A stretch of 64,000 nt of DNA from Paragorgia papillata (GCA_035771165.1 JAWNZC010000217.1:84876-148875); one strand, 5' to 3'; shown: positions 1-20,091, counted from the first letter of the stretch. Notes: a model not told the origin generated them from the letters alone. Made by a program: numbers and translations.

Positions 1-157
1 AACTAGGTTTCTAGGTTTCAGTATTTTCCACCTCTGAACTAGTCAAAACATTCTGTTTCGAAGACATGAGGAACTTGTGCGTTTATACATGCAAGATCCT
101 AAACTGCTTATTGTGCTATTATTACAAAACCATCACTGCGTTCTATTTTCACCACAG

Positions 158-8789
<8,632 letters not shown>

Positions 8790-9078
8790 ATGAATGAGAC
8801 GGAATGAAGCAGAGTTCAATATATCCTGAAAGAAATGAAGAGCGGTAAAGAAAGGAGAGGAACAAGTGAGTCTTTGTTGAACAACGTTGGATGATACATA
8901 AATATTATTTCATGTAAATTATATATTAAACACAATCTATATATTTTTTTAGATTTAGTCCTCATGTGCGAACTAAAAGATCAGTAATTTATTTTGGTTA
9001 TATGGCCTGGGGGATTATACATTCCAAGGTTAAAGTAAGTAATATTTGATGTGTGAGTGACACAGCGACAGAAACTGG

Positions 9079-9830
9079 TTGACTTTTAAAGTTGCTCTTA
9101 GAAATAGAAATAGAAATAAAAGAATGACAGTTGGCACGAGGAAGAAGAGGAGGGAGAAGGGGAAAGAGGAGGAGAACAAGAAAAAGACGAAACAGGAGAA
9201 AGTCAAGGAAAAGGACAAGAGAAAAGAGAAGGAGGAGGACAAAAAAGAAGACGGTTGGGTAGAAGGAAAAGGTGGAGAGGAAGAAGGAAGGGGAGGAGGA
9301 GAAGGAAAAGGAGGAGGGGAGAAGGAAGAGGAAGTGGGGGAGAAGGAAGAGGAGGAGGAAGAGGAGGGGAGAAGGAAGAGGAAGTGGGGGAGAAGGAAGA
9401 GAAGGAGGGGGAGAGGGAAGAGAAGGAGGGGGAGAGGGAAGGGGAGGAGAAGGAAGAGGGAGAAGGAAGAGGGGGAGAGGGAAGGGGAGGAGGGGGAGAG
9501 GGAAGGGGAGGAGAAGGAAGAGGGGAAGGATGAAGGGGGAAGGAAAATCAGGAGAGCAGGAGGACAAGAGGAGGAGGAGGAAAAAGAAAAGGAGGGGAGA
9601 GGGAAGAAGAAGAATTATTATGAGGAGGAGAAAAAAGAAGAACAAGAAAGAGGCGAAGGAGAAGAAAGTCAAGAGAGGAAAGAAAATGAAAGAAGGAATA
9701 GGAGGGAAAAGGTGGAGAAGTAGTAAGAAAGGGTAAGAAAAGAGGAAACCAAAAGCAGGAGAGGAAGAAAGAAAAAGGGGAAAAGTAAGAAAACAAAAAG
9801 AAAGGACAAAGATGAAAAGGCAAAAGTTAG
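9079..9830 (+). repeat. Purine-rich (GGA/GAA)n tract
   Basis: About 750 bp almost free of pyrimidines on the plus strand. It gives Glu/Lys/Arg/Gly frames on plus and Leu/Phe/Ser/Pro frames on minus, all low complexity. Mirror-symmetric purine tracts of this kind can form triplex DNA in principle. Confidence 0.9.
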
Positions 9831-9879
9831 GAATGACTGCATTCTGATACCGCTCTTAAAATAAAAATAAAAAGAGAAG

Positions 9880-12800
9880 CAATAAGGCAGATCTTTCCAG
9901 CAGAATATTGACCAACATTAACCACAGTTCCTTATCATTTCATTCAAGAATGAGTTCATCCACAGTACGTCCAGAGCACTGAAAATTGGCAACCTAACAT
10001 TTCACAAAGTAGCGTTGGAGTCCATAAGAACCAAAGAGAAGCAGCAAGGCAGATCTTTCCAGCAGAATATCGCGGACCAAGAGTAACCACAGTTCCTTAT
10101 CATAGCATTTAAGAAAGAGTTCATCCACAGTACGTCCAGACCATTGGCAATTGGCAACCTAAGACTCCACAAAGGATCGTTCGAGTCTACGGAAACCAAG
10201 GAGAAGCAGCAAGGCAGTTCTTTCCAGCAGAATATCGCGGACCAAGAGTAACCACAGTTCCTTATCATAGCATTTAAGAAAGAGTTCATCCACAGTACGT
10301 CCAGACCATTGGCAATTGGCAACCTAAGACTTCACAAAGGATCGTTCGAGTCTACGGAAACCAAGGAGAAGCAACAAGGCAGATCTTTCCAGCAGAATAT
10401 CGACCAACAGTAACCGCAGTTCCTTATAGCATTTAAGAAAGAGTTCATCCACAGTACGTCCAGACCATTGGCAACCTAAGACTTCACAAAGGATCGTTGG
10501 AGTCTACGGAAACCAAAGAGAAGCAACAAGGCAGATCTTTCCAGCAGAATATCGACCAAGAGTAACCACAGTTCCTTATCATAGCATTTAAGAAAGAGTT
10601 CATCCACAGTACGTCCAGACCATTGAAAATTGGCAACCCAAGACTCCACAAAGGATCGTTCGAGTCTACGGAAACCAAGGAGAAGCAACAAGGCAGATCT
10701 TTCCAGCAGAATATCGACCAATAGTAACCGCAGTTCCTTATCATAGCATTTAAGAAAGAGTTCATCCACAGCACGTCCAGACCATTGGCAACCTAAGACT
10801 TCACAAAGGATCGTTGGAGTCTACGGAAACCAAGGAGAAGCAACAAGGCAGATCTTTTCAGCAGAATATCGACCAAGAGCAACCACAGTTCCTTATCATA
10901 GCATTTAAGAACGAGTTCGTCCACAGCACGTCCAGACCGTTGGCAATTGGCAACCTAAGACTTCACAAAGTATCGTTGGAGTCTACGGAAACCAAAGAAA
11001 AGCAACAAGGCAGTTCTTTCCAGCAGAATATCGACCAACAGTAACCACAGTTCCTTATCATAGCATTTAAGAACGAGTTCATTCACAGTACGTCCAGACC
11101 ATTGGCAACCTAAGACTTCACAAAGTATCGTTGGAGTCTACGGAAACCAAAGACATGTAAATAATCGAGACACATGAGTTGTCGCTTCTTATAACAGAAG
11201 TAATATTCTGACAATGAATTTGAGAAATAGATTAGTTTAGAAATAGTCATTAGCGAACATTAACGTTTTTTATAAGATTTATATTAAAGAAGCATTGAAG
11301 AATCAGACATAGTTTAGACCATTGGCAATTGGCAACCTAAGACTCCACAAAGGATCGTTGGAGTCTACGGAAACCAAAGAGAAGCAACAAGGCAGATCTT
11401 TCCCGCAGAATATCGACCAAGAGTAACCACAGTTCCTTATCATAGCATTTAAAAAAGAGTTCATCCACAGTACGTCCAGACCATTGAAAATTAGCAACCC
11501 AAGACTCCACAAAGGATCGTTCGAGTCTACGGAACCAAGGAGAAGCAACAAGGCAGATCTTTCCAGCAGAATATCGACCAACAGTAACCGGAGTTCCTTA
11601 TCATAGCATTTAAGAAAGAGTTCATCCACAGCACGTCCAGACCGTTGGCAATTGGCAACCTAAGACTTCACAAAGTATCGTTGGAGTCTACGGAAACCAA
11701 AGAAAAGCAACAAGGCAGTTCTTTCCAGCAGAATATCGACCAACAGTAACCACAGTTCCTTATCATAGCATTTAATAACGAGTTCATTCACAGTACGTCC
11801 AGACCATTGGCAACCTAAGACTTCACAAAGTATCGTTGGAGTCTACGGAAACCAAAGACATGTAAATAATCGAGACACATGAGTTGTCGCTTCTTATAAC
11901 AGAAGTAATATTCTGACAATGAATTTGAGAAATAGATTAGTTTAGAAATAGTCATTAGCGAACATTAACGTTTTTTATAAGATTTATATTAAAGAAGCAT
12001 TGAAGAATCAGACATAGTTTAGACCATTGGCAATTGGCAACCTAAGACTCCACAAAGGATCGTTGGAGTCTACGGAAACCAAAGAGAAGCAACAAGGCAG
12101 ATCTTTCCAGCAGAATATCGACCAACAGTAACCACAGTTCCTTATCATGGCATTTAAGAAAGAGTTCATCCACAGTACGTCCAGACCATTGAAAATTGGC
12201 AACCCAAGACTCCACAAAGAATCGTTCGAGTCTACGGAACCAAGGAGAAGCAACAAGGCAGATCTTTCCAGCAGAATATCGACCAACAGTAACCGCAGTT
12301 CCTTATCATAGCATTTAAGAAAGAGTTCATCCACAGCACGTCCAGACCATTGGCAACCTAAGACTTCACAAAGTATCGTTGGAGTCTACGGAAACCAAGG
12401 AGAAGCAACAACGCAGTTCTTTCCAGCAGAATATCGACCAAGAGCAACCACAGTTCCTTATCATAGCATTTAAGAACGAGTTCGTCCACAGCACGTCCAT
12501 ACCATTGGCAACCTAAGACTTCACAAAGGATCGTTGGAGTCTACGGAAACCAAAGACATGTAAATAATCGAGACACATAAATTGTCGCTTCTTCTAACAG
12601 AAGTAATATTCTGACAATGAATTTGAAAAATAGATCAATTTAGAAATAGTCATTAGAGAACATTAATTTTTTTTATAAGATTTATATTAAAGAAGCGTTG
12701 AAGAATCAGACATAGTTTAGACCATTGGAAATTGGCAACCTAAGACTTCACAAAGGATCGTTGGAGTCTACGGAAACCAAAGACATGTAAATAATCGAGA

Positions 12801-12943
12801 CACGTAAATTGTCGCTTCTTATAACAGAAGTAATATTCTGACAATGAATTTGAGAAATAGATCAGTTTAGAAATAGTCATTAGAGAACATTAACTTTTTT
12901 TATAAGATTTATATTAAAGAAGCATTGAAGAATCAGACATAGT
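9880..12943. repeat. Higher-order tandem array (150-165-bp unit, about 700-bp super-unit)
   Basis: The marker GGCAGATCTTTCCAGCAG recurs at 9886, 10048, 10213 (one variant base), 10378, 10530, 10692 and onward, so the basic unit is about 150-165 bp. From 11153 a second module of about 165 bp (starting near GACATGTAAATAATCGAGAC) recurs at about 11858, 12556 and 12782, making super-units of about 700 bp. Frames on both strands stay open for up to 108 codons but end at different unit boundaries with no splice logic, so I treat the array as non-coding. Confidence 0.8.
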
Positions 12944-13030
12944 TTAACGCTACTCTGGCTTAAAAGTTTTTTGAACGTAGCTTAAAAAGTTACTGTTCAT
13001 GACCCAACGTTTCGACACTCCGGTCTAGTG

Positions 13031-14045
13031 TCTTCATCAGAGGCACAGAATAGTAATACAGCCAGAAGTCCAACTCGCGTCGGAACCTTTGAAGTTTATG
13101 TCCTCGCGCATGTCGCCTCGCGCATCTTAATTCGTCGCCATCCTACGCAATCCTGGCAAGTTTCCCCGGCAGTTTTGACCTTCAAAACAAGGTTAAAACT
13201 GCCGGGGGGACGTGCTGGGATTGCGTAGGATGGCGTAGGACCACAAGGAGCCCAACTCTGACGCCTGTGATGTTTTCTTCCTCTTTTTTTGTTTTATTAT
13301 ATTGAGCTTCTGACTGAAAACCGAGGCCGCTTAACAGTTGTGTAAGCTGGGATCGCGGCGCTTCTCTTAGCAGTTGGTAATATATGCATATCTATGCAAA
13401 TTGCAGCGCGCGGTAATTTGAATCTCGAAACAGCTGGGGGCTCTGTGCCACGTGAATGGCGCTTGACGCTCACTGAAAGCTGAGGCGACTAAACACGCAC
13501 TGCTGCGTTCTGTGTCGTAGTAATTTGAGCTCGAACAAATTGACGTTGGCGGAACACCCGCGGTGTGATAAAACACGCGTTTTCCTGCACTGCGTGTTTA
13601 GTCGCCTCAGCTTTCAGTGAGCGTCACGCGCCATTCACGTGGCACAGAAGCCCCCAGCTGTTTCGAGATTGAAATTACCGCGCGCTGCAATTTGCATATA
13701 TATGCATATTTACCAACTGTTAGGAGAAGCGCCGCGATCCCAGCTTACGCAACTGTTAAGCGGCCTCGGTTTTCAGTCAGAAGCTCAATATAATAAAACA
13801 AAAAAAGAGGAAGGACCATCACAGGTGTCAGAGTTGGGCTCCTTGTGGTCCTACGCCATCCTACGCAATATCCTGGCACGTCCCCCCGGCTGTTTTAACC
13901 TTGTTTAGGTTAAAACTGCCGGGGAAACTTGCCAGGATTGCGTAGGATGGCGACGAATCAAGATGCGCGAGGCGACATGCGCGAGGACATAAACTTCAAA
14001 GGTTCCAACGCGAGTTGGACTTCTGTGCCTCTGATGAAGACAATG
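13031..14045. repeat. 1-kb inverted repeat (arms about 470 bp)
   Basis: The sequence from CTTCATCAGAGGCACAGAA at 13031 is mirrored to 14040, with a few indels. The unpaired centre is about 13510-13585. The arms contain smaller palindromes around CGCCATCCTACGCAAT and AAAACTGCCGGGG. Confidence 0.75.
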
Positions 14046-14204
14046 GACCATCAAAGGCGTCAGAGTTGGGCTCCCTGTGGTAGGACATTGCGTAGGATGG
14101 CGTCGGATGGCGTAAAATATCGCGCATGCGCATTGAAGAAGTGCGCACAAGTTTTCACTCGAGTTGGACTTCTGGTTGTATTACTCTTCTGTGCCAGAGG
14201 TGAT

Positions 14205-14965
14205 CGTTGTGAAGACAGGTGCCGTATTTATACTCTCATACAACCGTTGATGACGTTACCTATCAACAAGATGCAAATAGGCTTCCGGCAGTAGACCGCC
14301 ATCTCTCTCCTCCACAGAAGCTTTCCGTGCCAGCGGTATCCACCCGAAGCCTCTGCGGAGGGAGAGGACCGCCGTCCTCAGGATTTAATGGCGCGTGGGC
14401 GCTATTGAAGTGCCAAGCTTCGAAACGACGTCTTTGGCGGTATCGTGGATTGATAGTAATCATTTTTAATTACTACCAATAATTAATTACTACCAATCCA
14501 CGATACCGCCAAAGACGTCGTTTGGAAGCTTGGCACATCAATAGCGCCCACGCTCCATTAAATCGTGATGACAGCGGTCCTCTCCCTCCGCAGAGGCTTC
14601 GCTTGGATACCGCTGGCACGGAAAGGCTCTGCGGAGGAGTTAGCCTGGTACCCTGGCCCAATTTCAAAAGAAATATGGGCCAGGTAACCACTAATCTCAT
14701 TCTCGCGTCATCAGGGCTAAATCCACTTATGACGATTGCAATTTCACTCATAGCCACTAAAAACGCGCGAAATTTCAACCAATAGGAAAGCAGAAGTCTT
14801 TAGTGGTTACCTGGCCCATATTCTTTGATTGGGCCAGGGTACCAGGCTACGGAGGAGAAAGATGGCGGTCTACTACCGGAAGCCTATTTGCATCTTGTTG
14901 ATAGGTAACGTCATCAATGGTTGTATGAGAGTATAAATATGGCACCTGTCCTCACAACGATCACC
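14205..14965. repeat. Inverted repeat interrupted by a nested MITE
   Basis: The outer parts (14205-14310 and 14860-14965) are mirrored, and so are the inner parts around 14340-14460 and 14480-14630, with a small loop near 14470. The right arm is interrupted at 14640-14849 by a later insertion. Confidence 0.7.
14640..14849. mobile_element. hAT-type MITE, 8-bp target duplication
   Basis: The inverted ends are TAGCCTGGTACCCTGGCCC (left) and its mirror (right, ending at 14849). CGGAGGAG is present directly on both sides (14632-14639 and 14850-14857). Subterminal mirrors ATGGGCCAGGTAACCACTAA also match. The 8-bp duplication is typical of the hAT superfamily. The insertion post-dates the surrounding inverted repeat. 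Confidence 0.8.
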
Positions 14966-15083
14966 CCTGATGAAGACACTAGATCGGAGTGTTGAAACGT
15001 TGGGTCATGAACAGAAACTTTTTAAGCTACGTTCAAAAAACTTTTAAGCCAGAGTAGCGTTAAACTATGTCTGATTCTTCACC

Positions 15084-15785
15084 TGGCTGAGTTGGGAATT
15101 TATTTGTTGCGTTGAATAATGTTCAGTTACATTTGTGAGTTTTTCTATAGCGGTGCCCTGAAAGTTAGCTTGCGGGCGCAGCTGAGTTCGTTTGTTCGTT
15201 AGGAATGAATAGTATATTTTTGACGCGACATTTTTAACGCGATGTTTTGAACGCCACAGAGGAAGAGGAATCAATAGCAAGCGACATTTTTGGCGCCACG
15301 GTAAGCAACCGGAAGTGAATTTGTTATTTTTGGCGGCTTTTCGACGACATGTCAATTTCATCAAGTCCGAAGAGTTTTGCGGTAGTTTTGTCTTCTAGAC
15401 CAAGATTGTGGTGCCCTGAAAGTTTTGCGATGCCCTGAAAGTTTCAGACCGCTTCATATTCTGCCTGTGATTTCGTTCGTTCGTGAGGAGTCAATAGAAA
15501 GCGACATTTTTGGCGTCACGGAAAGCAATCGTCTTTTCGGCGACATGTCAATATGATGAAGCCCGAAGAGTTTTGCTGGTCAAGATTAATTTGAGCTGGA
15601 GAAACGCATTTGCGAAAAGAAATATTATCGAGGTAAGTCAACTATGGTATCCTCATGAACAAAAATATGTTAAATCATTTATGGACCCTATTATAAAGAG
15701 CAGGCTGCTTTTGCTTCAATCTTCTCTAAGAATATAAAAACGCTATGAAAACGCATAGGTGAGGACATATTGGCCTAATTCTTTC
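15084..15785. other. Non-coding stretch with short dispersed motif
   Basis: Contains several copies of a GCGACATTTTTRRCGC motif that also occurs in a short tandem repeat at 18175-18310. The frame at 15510-15737 has no recognisable domain. I see no gene. Confidence 0.35.
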
Positions 15786-15814
15786 ACAGAGCTATACGTA
15801 AAAACTCACAACTT

Positions 15815-16245
15815 GTTCACGGTTGTCAACAGGCGTGAACAATGTTGTGCTGCTCACCGTGAACAATGGTCTGCTGCTCACCGTGAACAAGTTGTTCACT
15901 TATGGTTCGAACAACTTGTTCACGGATAAATCATCAGTCATGAACAAGTTGTTCGAACAGCACATTTTTATAGCCAACAACGTTGTTCGCACATGATACA
16001 ACATGTTGTAACAGCATGACGAAATAACGATGAACAACAATGTTACAACAATGGTGAACATGGTTGATGTATCAACACGTTCTTCGGTTGTTACAACATG
16101 CGTGAACAAGGGTTGTTGTTTCATGAAGCTGTAATAACTTGTTGAAACAAAATGATGAACAATGTTGTTCATTTATCAATGTTGTTCACATATGTCAACA
16201 AGTTGTTACAGCATTGTTCAGGCAACAATGCTGTAACAACTTGCG
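15815..16245. repeat. Inverted-repeat element built of GAACAACTTGTTC palindromes
   Basis: Many short palindromes of the type GAACAACTTGTTCA and ACAATGTTGT fill the region, and the ends mirror each other loosely. It resembles a MITE with internal palindromic repeats. Confidence 0.5.
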
Positions 16246-16323
16246 AGATTTTTACACGTGTATACGGATGTGGAATAATTTTCATTCTGAAGCAAAAAGC
16301 ATTTATAGTGAACTTGAGTGTTT

Positions 16324-16379
16324 AATAAACTCGCAGTTCGTGTTTTTATATGTGATAAAACACGAACTGCGAGTTTATT
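16324..16379. repeat. 56-bp palindrome
   Basis: Arms AATAAACTCGCAGTTCGTG and mirror, with a TATATG-like centre. This is part of dispersed family Y (16290-16620), which shares the block GCTAAAGTTTATGTAAATCA with 50935-51060. Confidence 0.65.
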
Positions 16380-16652
16380 GAACGGCTTCAAAAACGAACC
16401 ACTTGGTAAGTTCATTGGTGTAGTAAGTTTGAAAAATAACCTTGTCTAAGCCGAGAAAATCAAAGCTAAAGTTTATGTAAATCAGGAGGTATCTTTATCA
16501 CATATAAAGACACGATATGGTCATGATTTTCTTTTGTGTTTTCCTCATGAATTATTAATGAGTTTTTGAAATATATTTTAAAACTGTTCTTCGCAGTACT
16601 TACTTTTATAAAATAACATGTATACTACGCGAGCCCTGATTGGTCAATTGCC

Positions 16653-16942
16653 GTGTTTGGATCAGAGTATCCAAACACGGAAAATTCCCGCCAAAACGAT
16701 TTTTTGAAAATGTCGGACATTATATCATATTCACTTGTGATTATTTTATAAAAGAAATACCAAATGGTTTTTTCCGTGTTTGGAGACTCTTATCCAAACA
16801 CTTGGGAGATTGCTCGACTTTCGAAAAGCTAAAAACACTCGCCTACGGCTCGTGTTTTGTTACGCTTTTCTCCAGTCTCGCAATTTCCCGCGTGTTTGGA
16901 TCAGAGTATCCAAACACGGAAAACCATTTGGTATTTCTTTAA
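16653..16942. repeat. Inverted repeats with GTGTTTGGATCAGAGTATCC
   Basis: The palindromic block GTGTTTGGATCAGAGTATCC followed by AAACACGG occurs at about 16653 and 16891. A mirrored variant lies at 16746-16800, adjoining AGAAATACCAAATGG, whose inverse closes the element at 16942. A small foldback element. Confidence 0.55.
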
Positions 16943-17192
16943 TCCAGACTAGAAACTGATGATTTCTAAATATTTTTTGTTTATATATTAATTTTAGTTT
17001 TTAGTTATTTATGTAATTATGCAAAATCATATTCCTAGTGAAGATATGGAAAATATGTCGCTGTATATTTTCTAGTAAAACACTCGCATCTATATAATAA
17101 TAATAATTTAATATTACCAGGTATTAAAGGGATTAAAACAAAACAAATTTTTGATATCTACTTTATTCATTATCATTTGGATTTTGCATCAG

Positions 17193-17308
17193 GACAAAGT
17201 GAAAGTGAAGCCAAGAAGTTTGCATGCATTTCTCAAGCTACAAAAATGAACATTCAAATCAAAAGAGCAATGAACCAACTAGAAATACAGTACATGAGTA
17301 CACAAATG
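17193..17308 (+). CDS. Candidate isolated exon, unknown protein
   Basis: Bounded by a good acceptor (TTTTGCATCAG at 17192) and a GT at 17309. It is open in a frame starting QSESEAKKFACISQATK and running through a Lys/Gln/Met-rich, helix-like stretch of about 38 residues. No family recognised and no partner exon identified. It could be a chance open frame. Confidence 0.25.
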
Positions 17309-18160
17309 GTGAATCCATATTATAAATGTTCTAATTTTAATATTGAAATTAGAATGTTTAGACTAGAGGGGGCTTATTGATTTGAAGCCAAAAGGGAGTG
17401 CCTTATTACAGGGAGTGGTATACAGTATTTAAGGCAGGGGCATAATAGAGTGAGTGACCGTAATATAGGGAGATTTATTTAATTTTCCAACTCGGAGAGA
17501 AGGTGGGGGGGGGGGGGGGGGGGGGGGGTGTGGGGGGTGGGGGGTGGTGGTTAGGAGTTAACCATATTTTAAACTTGATCCTTGGTCTTCTGTCAGTGTC
17601 ATGCCTCCCTACATCGATCGCATGCTTGTAGCTTTAGAACTATTTTGTCATACCGTAAACTTCCCATAATAACATAGTACTACCTATAGCACAGAATAGC
17701 TGAAAACAAGTCATCCTTCTCTTCGTTGCAGTTATTTACATAATTTCGTGGCTCGTGCCCATAGCCTGCGATCCTTTTGGTCACTGCCAAGACGCACTCT
17801 GTTCTGTGACTTGGAGCACGGATCTGGGAGCAGAATGCATCATGGTTGAAGTACACACTGTACCAGTACTAACTTCATATAAATTATTTCCTCTAAAAAG
17901 TGGGACTTAATCCAAAAACGAACTTCCCCCAAACTGCAAAAGAATCTACTGACCAGTGCAAGACTTTTGTATTAAACTCTCAACATTTTAAAACATACCA
18001 TCTGATAACATAGATATAATTCTGTATATTATTAATAATTTAAAAATTATTGTTCGATGAATACACTTCCTTGCCAGAATGCTAGCATTATTCTCATTGC
18101 TTTTCCATTGCCAAAATGCTCAAAATAATGCTAGCATAATGTACAATTGTGCAAAAGCCT
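17309..18160. other. No gene seen; poly(G) tract at 17504-17550
   Basis: A run of about 25 G followed by GGGG-containing segments has G-quadruplex potential. The rest shows only short frames. Confidence 0.4.
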
Positions 18161-18174
18161 CGCTGCGCGCAGCC

Positions 18175-18310
18175 ACGTTTGATGCGACATTTTTAACGCG
18201 ATGTTTTCAGTGGCGCAGCCATGCCACGTTTGATGCGACATTTTTAACGCAATGTTTTCAGTGGCGTAGCCACGTTTGATGCGACATTTTTAACGCGATG
18301 TTTTCAGTGG
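18175..18310 (+). repeat. Short tandem repeat, about 55-bp unit
   Basis: Three copies of a unit with GATGCGACATTTTTAACGCG followed by ATGTTTTCAGTGGCGYAGCC. Confidence 0.7.
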
Positions 18311-18885
18311 CGTAGCCAGGGTCTTGGGTTTGGGAGGGGGGGGCAAGAACCTCAATCACCTAGGGGGGTCCGGAAAATGTTGTCTCCCCCCGGAAAATTT
18401 TGGATTTCTAGGGTCTCTGAAACACTATTTCCTGCATTTTGAGGCAAGTATTTAAGAGTAATCTGAAAGCCATAAATTACATAATTTTGTTGAAATCAAA
18501 CCAGAACATAGAATGATACACGTCAGAATATCTTTAGATTTATTTATAAACAAGTCGTAAATGTAAAAACAAGTTGAAGGCATTTTGTATAGACCCTTAG
18601 TATTGTAATTTATAGCATATGCATGCCTGCAATATATATAACACATCACTATCTACTCACTTGAACTTAAAACAACTGTACCCCCCCCCCCCCCCCCTAC
18701 AGGTTTCTCCACGGATTTAAACTTTTCACGAGAACGGTCTTGGAGACCATTGGGGGGGTGACCGCCCGCCCCTTCACCCCTCACCCCCTCACCCCCCCCC
18801 CCCCCCTTGGCTATGCCACTGGATGTTTTGAATGCCACAGGGCACCGCTTTTTAGCACTGTGTCTGGTTTCCTTATGGCTTTCTT
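18310..18885. repeat. Inverted-end repeat with poly(G)/poly(C) tracts
   Basis: CAGTGGCGTAGCCAGGG at about 18304 is mirrored by CTTGGCTATGCCACTG at about 18808-18823, with G-rich and C-rich homopolymers just inside the ends (18335-18375; 18679-18697; 18752-18806). This is a common layout for a small non-autonomous element. Confidence 0.5.
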
Positions 18886-18887
18886 AC

Positions 18888-19009
18888 TAAGAACATTAAA
18901 GTATTCTTTTTCCAAAGTCCCATCAGCCGTCTCCACCAAGGTTGGTAATTGGCATGTACTGGAATTTAATTCGGCAGTAAGCAAGTAGACCTCTTCTTCA
19001 TCGCTAATG
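18888..19009 (-). CDS. Candidate exon, acidic unknown protein
   Basis: Acceptor TCATCTTCCAG (19010-19020 on the minus strand) and consensus donor GTAAGA. The open frame begins ISDEEEVYLLTAELNSS and continues to EKEYFNVL. It looks coding (mixed composition, good splice sites), but I do not recognise the family. Its entry phase (2) does not match the exit phase (1) of the exon at 19694-19814, so if both belong to one gene there is an exon between them. Confidence 0.35.
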
Positions 19010-19072
19010 CTGGAAGATGAATGACTTTCCAATTTTAAAAGCAATAAAACAGGCAAGTATATAATAAGCTAA

Positions 19073-19181
19073 AGGCCTGCGCTAAACGTCGCACAATAGA
19101 CGAGTTTAATTCAGACGAATTGAATTCAAATTAACTTCGTCTGAATTCAATTCGTCTATTGTGCGACGTTTAGCGCAGGCC
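19073..19181. repeat. 109-bp near-perfect palindrome
   Basis: The arms begin AGGCCTGCGCTAAACGTCGC and mirror through an internal GACGAATTGAATTC centre. It would form a long hairpin. Confidence 0.75.
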
Positions 19182-19230
19182 TAAGAATTATAGTCTTAAA
19201 TACAACATTCACACAACACAGATAATACCT

Positions 19231-19569
19231 TTAGTTAAAAATATCAAAGCCCAGACAATTACTTTGAAAAAGCCCATAACATTGAAGAAATGGGAAAAAT
19301 ATTTATTGAACTAACGTTTCGTCACTACATGCAACATCTTCAGAGTGATTAAATTATTACAATTACAAAGACTTTATATACACAAGGTTACTAAGACAAC
19401 GAGTATAAAATTACAAAATAGCGGTTAAAATTTGAAATTATAATAATTTAATCACTCTGAAGATGTAGTGACGAAACGTTAGTTCAATAAATATTTTCAT
19501 TTTTACCATTTCTTTAATGTTATGGGCTTTTTCAAAGTAATTGTCTGGGCTTTGATATTTTTAACTAAA
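19231..19569. repeat. Inverted repeat with CTGAAGATG...GAAACGTTAG motif
   Basis: Arms of about 120 bp mirror each other (TTAGTTAAAAATATCAAAGC at left, its inverse at right). Both arms hold CTGAAGA and, after 9-16 nt, GACGAAACGTTAGTTC. This recalls degraded hammerhead-bearing ends of Penelope-like elements, but I cannot pair stem I. Confidence 0.55.
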
Positions 19570-19693
19570 TTACGTTTTCCGCCTGGAATCTCTGTCTCGA
19601 TTAGATAAGACCTTTGTTGAAGTGCTTAGTAGCACGTTATACCAATGAGAGAAAACACTTTTTGGTGTTATTTTTATGCATAGATATATTAAC

Positions 19694-19814
19694 CTTTTGC
19701 CACAGTTTGAACATCATTCTTCCATTGCACAGTATCAACATCATTCCTGGCAAGATTTACTCCACGAAGCATCTCGTCCAATTCTAAGGTTGTACTATCG
19801 AGTGCTTTAAACGT
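19694..19814 (-). CDS. Candidate exon, unknown protein
   Basis: Acceptor TATTTTGTTCAG and donor GTTAAT on the minus strand. The 40-residue open frame includes LELDEMLRGVNLARNDVDT and then VQWKNDVQTVAK. Composition and splice borders suggest a real exon of a minus-strand gene. The family is not recognised. Confidence 0.4.
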
Positions 19815-19910
19815 CTGAACAAAATACAGTTAAATTTGTCATAAGCACAATTCAAAATGAAGAAGAACACATGTTGTTAGTTGGTTTGGTAAATTACAGC
19901 TTGATGTTAG

Positions 19911-20091
19911 TAAGTTGTTGTAGTTTTTACTGGACATGCTGTGTTGAGTTGTTAATGTTCAGAAAAACTCTGAGCTCCATGCGGTCAGGACTCAAGTCAG
20001 GTTCAAGTACTGACTGCATGAGCTCTGAGTTTTTCTCACCATTGGCAACTCAACACAGCTTGTACAACAAAAACTACAACAACTTAAGAAC
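19911..20091. repeat. Inverted repeat (arms about 75 bp)
   Basis: AAGTTGTTGTAGTTTTTACT at left is mirrored at right, and the GAAAAACTCTGAGCTC/GAGCTCTGAGTTTTTC blocks mirror inside. Small foldback element. Confidence 0.65.

Larger units (their letters stand above)
12926..15079. mobile_element. Composite foldback structure with hammerhead-like ends
   Basis: The outer arms (12926-13050 and 14955-15079) are inverted copies. They include GAAGAATCAGACATAGTTT at the edge, which also ends the tandem array to the left. Each arm carries CTGATGA, then a GACACT/AGTGTY stem, GAAA and CGTTGGGTC, resembling ends of Penelope-like elements that encode hammerhead motifs. Inside are two further inverted repeats, 13031-14045 and 14205-14965. 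No reverse transcriptase is present. Confidence 0.55.

Noticed and set aside
8998..9823. Glu/Lys-rich and Phe/Leu/Ser-rich frames
   Set aside because: Purine tract translated in different frames; not a gene.
10002..12334. Frames of 97-108 codons such as MDELFLKCYDKELRLLLVDILL on minus
   Set aside because: They repeat with the tandem array and stop at array boundaries; a competing plus-strand frame is just as open. No splice logic or known domain.
19231..19569. Active hammerhead ribozyme
   Set aside because: The core motifs are present, but no stem I pairing and an extra base before stem II; kept only as a possible relic.
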